This document shows, one piece after another, positions 5,124 to 10,387 of a stretch of DNA of 10,387 nucleotides. Each line of letters begins with the position of its first letter. The stretch's first letter is position 1. The DNA comes from Candidatus Parvarchaeota archaeon (lineage in GTDB: Archaea > Nanobdellota > Nanobdellia > Parvarchaeales > Parvarchaeaceae): assembly GCA_030044235.1 (NCBI GenBank), contig JASHWD010000081.1, forward strand, positions 1-10,387, given 5' to 3'. Under the pieces are notes generated by a model. It did not search any database. It was not told the origin of the DNA and was given only the letters and a program-made list of their open reading frames with translations. Made by a program: the position numbers and the translations under genes.

Positions 5124-5914
5124 AGTCCCTTTGTATCGCGTATCTCTTTTGCAAGTAAATCGGGATTAATGGTCGCCTTCTTTACTTCTAAAATATCGTA
5201 AGGAGTGGTCTTTCCGCCGAAGAATTTTAGTTTAAAATGTCCATGTCCACTCTGTAATATCGCCCAAGTGGTTTCTTTTTCTCGGATCGCGGAAAGTTTT
5301 TTAATTATGCCCGCTAAGTCAAACAAAAGCATAGGATCGCACTGACTAAATCCAATGTGCTTTTTTGGAGCTACGACCATCTCAAAATCTGCCTTTGGTG
5401 CAAAAGGCACATAGACTAAGAAATTTTCTGTGCTGTAAATCTCCCTGTTACCAGGGTTCTTTAAGGATTCGCATTCAAAGCACCCCTTTGCCTCTTTTCT
5501 GGGAATTGGCAGCAATAGTAAGTCAAAATATCCATGCTCTTCAGGCGCTCTTGTTATCACAAGGTTTTGTCCAAGGTTGTATTTGTTAAGAGCATCCAAT
5601 CTGTCTTTTAGTATAGCCAATAACTCTTCGATCTCTTCTACGGTGTAGGTCTTTAACTTATCCTCATGCTTCTCATTGTCTACTACGACTTCCTCGTATC
5701 CATCCGCAGGTGAGCTTTTGAAGAATTCTCCGCTTAATTCATATTTCGATGGCTGCACGTCGTCCTTTATTTCAAAAGCCCTAACTAATCCATGACTGGA
5801 TGGAATCGAAAAGACTTCTTTGCCTTTTTCTTTGCAGGCCTTGCATCCATCCACCTTGCTCGTTATAAGTGTAAAAGAAAGTGATTCCGGGTCAAGTCTA
5901 AACTCGTTCATCAT
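5120..5914 (-). CDS. GalT-like HIT-superfamily protein (galactose-1-phosphate uridylyltransferase-like)
   Basis: The 264-residue protein resembles GalT nucleotidyltransferases, which are made of two HIT-like halves. Seen are CKAC (24-27) with His83 in a DNEKHEDKL stretch, matching the zinc-site cysteines and histidine of GalT; a second CFEC (145-148); and the GalT second-half pattern ENFLVYVPFAPKADFEMVVA (163-182), PKKH (183-186) and HGHFKLKF (224-231). GalT's active-site HPHGQ appears here as EEHGY (125-129): the nucleophilic His position seems kept (His127), but the preceding His and the following Gln are changed. It is shorter than typical GalT (about 340). It may use other sugar or nucleotide substrates. 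MMNEF gives two possible ATGs, 3 nt apart. It starts 1 nt after the secD stop. Confidence 0.7.
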   Translation of the reverse strand: MMNEFRLDPESLSFTLITSKVDGCKACKEKGKEVFSIPSSHGLVRAFEIKDDVQPSKYELSGEFFKSSPADGYEEVVVDNEKHEDKLKTYTVEEIEELLAILKDRLDALNKYNLGQNLVITRAPEEHGYFDLLLLPIPRKEAKGCFECESLKNPGNREIYSTENFLVYVPFAPKADFEMVVAPKKHIGFSQCDPMLLFDLAGIIKKLSAIREKETTWAILQSGHGHFKLKFFGGKTTPYDILEVKKATINPDLLAKEIRDTKGL

Positions 5915-5915
5915 A

Positions 5916-7499
5916 TTAAGCGGTGCCTTTTACTCTGCTTATTATCTCTGCGTAAGCCGGCCTTGTTATCAAGACGCCTATCAGGGACGCAAGTATCGTA
6001 GTCAATGCGAAGCCGGTGAAAAGACTTGCGGTAGAGAAAAGCAATGGAAACATTATCGCGGCAAATGAGAAGAAAGATACGAATATTATAAAGAACGCTC
6101 TCTTTACCCTCTTTTTAACTGCCGCGTATTCTACTTGCGCTGCGCCCCTTATTATTTCATCGCTTATTATTATCTGGTCGTCTACCGAGATACCTATGCT
6201 AGCTATGATCCCTGCTATGCTCGGTATGTCTAAGGTCCAGTGTATGAGTGCAGCTAGGCCGATTACGATAACTATTTCGGCCACACTTGTACCTAAAATA
6301 AGGGAGGAAACTCGGTAGTCTCTATATCTCAAGAAGACGACTATCGCCACGGCTATGAATGCCGCGAAAAGCAAAATGTAGATTTCATTTATGAACTGTG
6401 AACCGGTAGTAGAAGATACGGATTGTATTGATATTATTTTTATTGGAGTGGGTAAGCTTCCACTTTCAAATACAGATTGAAGCGTTTTCATCTGAGTAAG
6501 CGCCTGTTGGTAAGAAGAGGCAGACCCGCTTATCGTTATAGTCTGTTCAGCCTGGCCTTTAAGATCAGAAGATATTGACAAAGAAGATATTTGTTTTCCA
6601 TTTAGATAGAGTACTATAGGTTCGGTAAGGTAAGCCCCGCTGACCGAAAGGTTTCTCGTGGCATCTGCAAAGTTAGTTGCTGCTTGCTTAGTTAGCTGTA
6701 TGCCAAAATTGAATTGGTAAGTGCCGCTGCTAAGGGTAGGAAGCGTCTCTCCTCCGTAAGGACAGCTAGATGTCAGACAGACCGTAAGTATACCTTCGCT
6801 TTTATTGGTGCTATTCAGTACAGTGTCGTTGCCGATGGTCGCATAGAAGATGCCCTGATTTTGTATAAGCGAAAGAGCCTGGCTTTCACCTACGTTTGGC
6901 AGGCTTACCAGGATATAAGAACCCTGCGAAAGCGTCTGGATAACGCTTACCGATATGCCGCTCAATCCAAAAGTGTTAAGTCTAGTTTGAAGAATAGTCT
7001 GGAGATTGTCTATAAGGGTCGTGTTGGTCGTCTGTGTGGAGTTTGGGACTACAGTTATTTCGGTGCCGCCTATTATGTCAAGACCATAATCGAGTGTCGT
7101 GAACGGCACGTCCTCTGCCTGTATGACACTAGAGTTTAGCGGCGCAGTCTTTGTAACAGGCACGGTAACTGTAGAAGTCGTGTAGACGTAAGGGAAAACT
7201 TCGTTCTTGTATGTTATGGTCACAGTGGCGTTTATTTTTGCCGTCTGGTTAAGCGCAGAATAGAATTGCTGTGCGTTGGCTACCTGTATTCCATTTATCG
7301 AGGTCACTATCGAACCGGTAGTAAGAGTAGTAGAACCTATTGCACTTAGATTACCGAGATAAGAGTTCGTAGACAAATAAATTAATTGAGCGCCGTTCAC
7401 GTTGAGTATGTTTGGCTGTATTGCCAGAAAAGCTATGATTATAGCAACCAGCATTATTATTACTCTCCAATTAGTCAACAATGATCTAGCTTTATTCAT
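5916..7499 (-). CDS. secD: Protein-export membrane protein SecD
   Basis: SecD works with SecF to assist Sec-dependent protein export after translocation begins. This 527-residue copy has an N-terminal membrane helix (about 13-28), a large outside domain, and five further helices (about 372-513). The outside domain has the GLDIIGG signature (139-145), the counterpart of the bacterial GLDLRGG. The fourth-helix motif IAGIIASIGISVDDQIIISD (428-447) is of the archaeal VDDQIxIxDE type. Residues about 60-98, with TGSIVTSINGIQV, look PDZ-like; I believe some archaeal SecD proteins have this. The start overlaps the secF stop (ATGA), so the two are translationally coupled. An AAGGT lies shortly before the ATG. 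Confidence 0.93.
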   Translation of the reverse strand: MNKARSLLTNWRVIIMLVAIIIAFLAIQPNILNVNGAQLIYLSTNSYLGNLSAIGSTTLTTGSIVTSINGIQVANAQQFYSALNQTAKINATVTITYKNEVFPYVYTTSTVTVPVTKTAPLNSSVIQAEDVPFTTLDYGLDIIGGTEITVVPNSTQTTNTTLIDNLQTILQTRLNTFGLSGISVSVIQTLSQGSYILVSLPNVGESQALSLIQNQGIFYATIGNDTVLNSTNKSEGILTVCLTSSCPYGGETLPTLSSGTYQFNFGIQLTKQAATNFADATRNLSVSGAYLTEPIVLYLNGKQISSLSISSDLKGQAEQTITISGSASSYQQALTQMKTLQSVFESGSLPTPIKIISIQSVSSTTGSQFINEIYILLFAAFIAVAIVVFLRYRDYRVSSLILGTSVAEIVIVIGLAALIHWTLDIPSIAGIIASIGISVDDQIIISDEIIRGAAQVEYAAVKKRVKRAFFIIFVSFFSFAAIMFPLLFSTASLFTGFALTTILASLIGVLITRPAYAEIISRVKGTA

Positions 7500-8446
7500 A
7501 CTACCTTATTTGGTTCTTGTTTTGGAGCCTCTTCCTCTTTATAGTCTATACCAGAAAGTTGCACCGACCCGTTTAGTATCCAGACGGTAAAGTCGTCGAA
7601 TATTACACCGATTATAAGTATTATCGCTATCTGCTGTATCGTTGAGTTGGTGGTGCCGAAGAACAGCACTATAAAAGTTATTAAAGCTGCCGCGTCCATG
7701 GTGAGCGAAGTCTTTATGGTATGTATGAGTCTGTACTTCATGCTTGCTTCTCCTCTTTTCAGTATGTTGGTAGCAAGTATTATGTTTCTGTCGGCGGAGT
7801 AACCCATTATCATAAGTATTCCGGCTATAGAAGCTGTCGAGAAACTTATTCCGAGAATGTCAAGCACGCCGACAACGTTTATTATGTCGCTGACTATGCT
7901 TATGACATTTGAGAATGCCTGCGAAGGGTTCCTGAAATAGAAAAGCGAGACTACGGCCACTAGCACGAACGCCACGCCTAAAAGTATGACCGAATCATAC
8001 AATGAACCCTGGGCGATTTGTGCGCTTACGTAATCTACATTCGAATTTGCTGAGGTCAATTTTATACCAAGGAAAGCTGCTGCAGCATTTGTAAGTACAG
8101 TAGCATTGACATTAATCCCCGCCGTTATGGAGTACCCTGTAATCGCATTTGAAAATTGGGAATGTAAAACCGAAATAGAAACCGGTGTGCCTAAGACAGA
8201 CGACAGATTACTCGCGAGAAGGGTCGGCGAGACGCTTATATTTGTATTTATACCTAGCGATATCCCGCCTGCGAGCGAAATGTCCTCATTCACCAACTCA
8301 CCATGGACATGATAGTAGTAACCTATAGATGCGGCAAAAAAGATTATGAAGGCTATTGGTATAAAGACCATTTTCTTATAATTTTTTAGGTAATAGCCGA
8401 CTATTTTGTCTATAGTACCGTTAAGGGTTTTTCTTATTCCTTGCAT
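7496..8446 (-). CDS. secF: Protein-export membrane protein SecF
   Basis: This 316-residue protein is the SecF partner of SecD. It has a first membrane helix (about 27-45), an outside domain with EDISLAGGISLGI (54-66) in the place of the family GIDFTGG motif, then a cluster of five helices from about 150 to 292. The motif IAGILMIMGYSADRNIILAT (207-226) corresponds to the GYSVxDTxxxxxR region; here the usual second Asp is Asn221, and the Arg is displaced. The order secF before secD is usual in archaea. It is the first gene of a six-gene operon and has a good TATA-like box. The C-terminus is a short acidic/Lys-rich cytoplasmic tail. Confidence 0.92.
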   Translation of the reverse strand: MQGIRKTLNGTIDKIVGYYLKNYKKMVFIPIAFIIFFAASIGYYYHVHGELVNEDISLAGGISLGINTNISVSPTLLASNLSSVLGTPVSISVLHSQFSNAITGYSITAGINVNATVLTNAAAAFLGIKLTSANSNVDYVSAQIAQGSLYDSVILLGVAFVLVAVVSLFYFRNPSQAFSNVISIVSDIINVVGVLDILGISFSTASIAGILMIMGYSADRNIILATNILKRGEASMKYRLIHTIKTSLTMDAAALITFIVLFFGTTNSTIQQIAIILIIGVIFDDFTVWILNGSVQLSGIDYKEEEAPKQEPNKVV

Positions 8447-8465
8447 AAATGTCTATAAATCCGAT

Positions 8466-8475
8466 GTTTTTATAC
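8466..8475 (-). promoter_or_regulatory. TATA-like box for the secF operon
   Basis: On the minus strand it reads GTATAAAAAC, centred about 25 nt upstream of the secF ATG at 8446. This is the best TATA match in the window and fits leaderless transcription of the whole six-gene unit. Confidence 0.6.
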
Positions 8476-8479
8476 TATT

Positions 8480-8484
8480 AAAAA
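8480..8484 (-). terminator. Short T-run after the gene at 8516-9280
   Basis: On the minus strand CTTTTTAA occurs about 32 nt past the stop codon of the gene at 8516-9280 and just before the secF TATA-like box. A T-run of this sort can end archaeal transcripts; it is short, so this is tentative. Confidence 0.3.
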
Positions 8485-8515
8485 GTTTCACGAATCATCT
8501 ATATGCCATAGGGAA

Positions 8516-9280
8516 TTAAGCAAGCTGGCTTACTTTGTAAAGCTTATCGAGTTCCGCTAGGCTAAGGCCCCTTATTTTTTGGTACGTTGCTGTCACTACA
8601 GGTCTCAATGGGCCTTTATAATCGCTTCTCATGCTGTAACCTGGCGTAAGATTATCTAGCATCAGCGAATTCAGGTCTTTAGGACAGTATTCATAGATGT
8701 TTCCCCTTAGAACATATAAATTATGTGATTTTACTTCGCCGTTTGGAGACACTCCGCTAAATCTTTTTTTGAATTCATCAGTAAGATATTGAGTCAATCC
8801 GTCATCGAGTCCACTCGCATTCATCGCCAGTGAGAACCTTATCTCGTCCACATTTTGTAGTATCCAGTTTAGCTGCTTATTACGACTTATTTCTTCTACT
8901 TTCTGGACCTTCATCGATATATTTTCCAAGCGCTCCCAGAACTCTACCAGGTTTATAGTTTCGACTTCTATAAGCTCGCAGACTTTTTTATTCCCTTCCC
9001 TGTATACTACGGCGATGTCTACCGGCCACTGGGCTTTCTTTTGACTGTGATCATGACGTCTTTTTAGTTTCTTTTTGCTCTTGCGGCTGTACAGTGTTTG
9101 TGGACCTATGTACATCAAAGGATGCTCCATCTCTACCCATTCAACGTCTTTGGTCCTTTCTAGGTAAGTGAAAACGGAAAGCTGCATAAGCTTGTGTTTT
9201 AGAGCCGAACCGCCGTTGGCTTGGACAAGAGTAGTTGAAAGTATATCCTTAAGATTCGGTTCTGTATTGCTTGGCGACAT
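8516..9280 (-). CDS. Uncharacterised protein with possible PD-(D/E)XK-like core
   Basis: The 254-residue soluble protein has no signal or membrane helix. A very basic stretch (about 66-76, RKSKKKLKRRH) suggests nucleic-acid binding. It is followed by WPVDIAVVYREG (85-96) and CELIEVETIN (101-110): a strand with Asp88 and a second strand with E-V-E, laid out like the D...ExK core of restriction-endonuclease-like nucleases, but with Glu107 where the catalytic Lys would stand. A helical stretch follows (about 112-140), and the end (about 236-250) is again helical. It could be a nuclease variant, an inactive relative or something unrelated; I do not recognise a named family. It is probably monocistronic, divergent from the pilin-like gene at 9347. 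Confidence 0.7.
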   Translation of the reverse strand: MSPSNTEPNLKDILSTTLVQANGGSALKHKLMQLSVFTYLERTKDVEWVEMEHPLMYIGPQTLYSRKSKKKLKRRHDHSQKKAQWPVDIAVVYREGNKKVCELIEVETINLVEFWERLENISMKVQKVEEISRNKQLNWILQNVDEIRFSLAMNASGLDDGLTQYLTDEFKKRFSGVSPNGEVKSHNLYVLRGNIYEYCPKDLNSLMLDNLTPGYSMRSDYKGPLRPVVTATYQKIRGLSLAELDKLYKVSQLA

Positions 9281-9293
9281 AAACGACTTAATT

Positions 9294-9306
9294 AATAATA
9301 TAGAGA
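9294..9306 (-). promoter_or_regulatory. Possible TATA-like box for the gene at 8516-9280
   Basis: The minus strand reads CTCTATATTATTA here, centred about 20 nt upstream of the ATG at 9280, slightly closer than at other genes of the window. The whole 66-nt divergent spacer is AT-rich, so the exact element is uncertain. Confidence 0.3.
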
Positions 9307-9311
9307 TTATG

Positions 9312-9323
9312 CGTTATATTAAT
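9312..9323 (+). promoter_or_regulatory. TATA-like box for the pilin-like gene at 9347
   Basis: CGTTATATTAAT is centred about 29 nt upstream of the ATG at 9347, suggesting a leaderless or nearly leaderless transcript. Confidence 0.4.
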
Positions 9324-9330
9324 ACTATGT

Positions 9331-9342
9331 TATTTTAAAATA
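9331..9342. repeat. 12-bp perfect palindrome
   Basis: TATTTTAAAATA is its own reverse complement and ends 5 nt before the ATG at 9347, at about where transcription should start. In AT-rich spacer DNA a palindrome of this kind can arise by chance; a repressor site is possible. Confidence 0.35.
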
Positions 9343-9346
9343 TTCT

Positions 9347-10027
9347 ATGCGTGGGCAGTTCTCAGTAGAATTCGTAATAGACGTAAGCTTTATACTGATA
9401 ATAGTCGCTTTCCTTATAGTCTTCTTTGCTTCCTTTGTGAACACGGATCCTAGCGTAGTAACAATGAACACAATGTGCAACCAGATATCACAGGGCATAG
9501 ACAGCGCTTCTTCATCGGCTGGATTTTCTTCTACGCAATACGTTTCGTTGATTAATACCACCTCGCAGCAGTTTTACAACATTAGCGTATCAAACGGGAT
9601 AGTGATAATCGAGCTGCTCGGTCCGAACGGCAAACAGCCTTCGCTCATAGCGAACACAAACGTGGTCTCCTGCGGCGCGGATACGAGAGCCACCGCAAAC
9701 GAGACCTTCGGGCTCTCCAATCTTGTGATATATCCGAACTCAAGCAAAATAGACCTTGCATATTTATACGGAAACTATTCCGACGATAGCGCTTATCCTT
9801 TGACTATATCCGGGGGAGGATTTTCTGGTAATACCAGCCTTTACATTTTATATCAAAATGGCACTTCTTCTTTGTTAGCTAATTACAATCCGTCCGAAGC
9901 CGCTAGCGGTTTTACATATATTAGCTTGCTTAAGATAGAGACGTTGCCTACGGGAGATTACCAGTTCTATGCTCAGGAAGACTTGGATAATTCTATACAC
10001 GTATCGCTACCTTTTTCGAAGACATAG
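9347..10027 (+). CDS. Class III (archaeal type IV) pilin-like surface protein
   Basis: The 226-residue protein starts MRGQFSVEFVIDVSF: a class III prepilin signal with expected cleavage between Gly3 and Gln4, then QFSVE and a long hydrophobic helix to about residue 31. The head is Ser/Asn/Thr-rich, with sequons such as NTT, NIS, NTS and NGT, and only two cysteines. It shares the signal but no obvious head similarity with the pilin-like proteins at 1297-1794 and 10100-10387. It has its own promoter and a T-run terminator at 10055, so it is a single-gene unit. It may be a pilus subunit or a surface protein placed by the pilus assembly machinery; no assembly ATPase or platform gene is in the window. 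Confidence 0.8.
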   Translation: MRGQFSVEFVIDVSFILIIVAFLIVFFASFVNTDPSVVTMNTMCNQISQGIDSASSSAGFSSTQYVSLINTTSQQFYNISVSNGIVIIELLGPNGKQPSLIANTNVVSCGADTRATANETFGLSNLVIYPNSSKIDLAYLYGNYSDDSAYPLTISGGGFSGNTSLYILYQNGTSSLLANYNPSEAASGFTYISLLKIETLPTGDYQFYAQEDLDNSIHVSLPFSKT

Positions 10028-10054
10028 GCTTTTTAACACTAAGTTGTAGTGGTC

Positions 10055-10061
10055 TTTTTTT
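10055..10061 (+). terminator. T-run terminator after the gene at 9347-10027
   Basis: Seven T in a row occur about 28 nt after the stop codon and just before the promoter of the next gene, as expected for archaeal T-rich termination. Confidence 0.5.
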
Positions 10062-10070
10062 GCTATAGCA

Positions 10071-10080
10071 TTTAAATATA
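10071..10080 (+). promoter_or_regulatory. TATA-like box for the pilin-like gene at 10100
   Basis: TTTAAATATA is centred about 25 nt upstream of the ATG at 10100, giving a leaderless start. Confidence 0.55.
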
Positions 10081-10099
10081 TCCAATTACTCAGGTCTTT

Positions 10100-10387
10100 A
10101 TGAAAACAAAAGCACAGTCGGCTTTGGAATACATGATGACTTATGGCTGGGCCATATTAATCATCGTAATCGTAGCTGCTGTCCTGTACTCGCTGGGTAT
10201 TTTTAGCCCATCGAGTAGTGTAGCTGCAACTTCAACCGGATTTGCTCCGTTTGTAGTTTTGTCGCAAAGTTGTGGTACATCAGGTTTGTCTGTAACACTA
10301 GGTAATGATGCCGGTGGAGCAGTAGAACTTGTTAACTGGACTGAAACAACGGAAACCGGAATGGTTAATAACTTTAAATCCGGCCCA
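10100..10387 (+). CDS. Class III pilin-like protein, partial (cut by right edge)
   Basis: An ATG at 10100 opens a frame of 96 codons with no stop before the right edge. The start MKTKAQSALEYMMTYGWAIL is a textbook archaeal class III prepilin signal (expected cleavage between Ala5 and Gln6, QSALE, then a hydrophobic helix to about residue 35); the YMMTYGWAI wording is very common among archaeal DUF361-type pilin-like proteins. The visible head is small and polar (Ser, Thr, Gly, Asn) with one cysteine so far. It follows another pilin-like gene on the same strand but has its own TATA-like box, so the two are probably separate transcripts. The C-terminal part is outside the window. Confidence 0.85.
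   Translation, partial: MKTKAQSALEYMMTYGWAILIIVIVAAVLYSLGIFSPSSSVAATSTGFAPFVVLSQSCGTSGLSVTLGNDAGGAVELVNWTETTETGMVNNFKSGP

Noticed and set aside
5365..5589. Plus-strand frame with several cysteines
   Set aside because: Antisense to the GalT-like gene, whose conserved motifs account for this stretch.
6016..6318. Plus-strand open frame of 100 codons
   Set aside because: It lies wholly inside secD, which has clear family motifs on the other strand; it is an antisense shadow.
6714..7139. Plus-strand open frame of 141 codons
   Set aside because: Antisense to the outside domain of secD, with no recognisable domain and no promoter-like box.
9325..9561. Minus-strand frame overlapping the pilin-like gene at 9347
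   Set aside because: The plus-strand protein has a class III signal and promoter; the minus frame has no supporting features.
1..10387. CRISPR arrays, insertion sequences or phage genes
   Set aside because: I saw no regularly spaced repeats, transposase-like proteins or phage structural genes on either strand.

Overview
The window looks like genomic DNA of an archaeon, most likely a small-genome DPANN-type lineage (Micrarchaeota/ARMAN-like is my guess from style; the sequence cannot settle this). The archaeal signs are a eukaryote/archaeal-type ribosomal protein L15e, archaeal-style SecD and SecF as separate genes, class III (QxSxE-type) prepilin signal sequences, TATA-like boxes about 24-29 bp upstream of start codons (leaderless transcription), and a tRNA gene without encoded CCA. 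Genes are packed with 1-nt gaps or ATGA/TAATG overlaps, and several proteins are shorter than their families.

Layout. (1) 1-766, minus: a cysteine-rich single-pass surface protein followed by two very small membrane proteins, the last cut by the left edge. (2) 831-1238, minus: a shortened L15e. (3) 1297-1794, minus: a class III pilin-like protein. (4) 1827-2796, minus: a MinD/ParA-type ATPase overlapping a 56-residue zinc-ribbon gene, whose stop codon directly abuts a tRNA-Thr(CGU) gene. (5) 2861-3385, plus: a 174-residue protein that looks like a shrunken TtuA/Ncs6-type tRNA thiolase lacking its catalytic core. (6) 3387-8446, minus: a tightly packed six-gene operon, secF - secD - GalT-like HIT-superfamily protein - sequon-rich exported protein - membrane-anchored thioredoxin-like protein - small winged-helix protein. 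(7) 8516-9280, minus: an uncharacterised protein with a possible PD-(D/E)XK-like core. (8) 9347-10387, plus: two more class III pilin-like genes, the last cut by the right edge. There is no gene-free stretch over 300 bases.

How it fits together (inference): much of the window concerns the cell surface. SecDF assists export; the operon also encodes two exported proteins, one with a CxxC thioredoxin motif, and a sugar-nucleotide-type enzyme relative. Three class III pilin-like proteins and a 12-cysteine surface protein are candidate clients. The most unusual items are the core-deleted thiolase relative, the zinc-ribbon/tRNA fusion of gene boundaries with a possible promoter inside the zinc-ribbon coding sequence, and the GalT-like enzyme with altered active-site residues inside a sec operon. 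No mobile elements or CRISPR arrays were seen.
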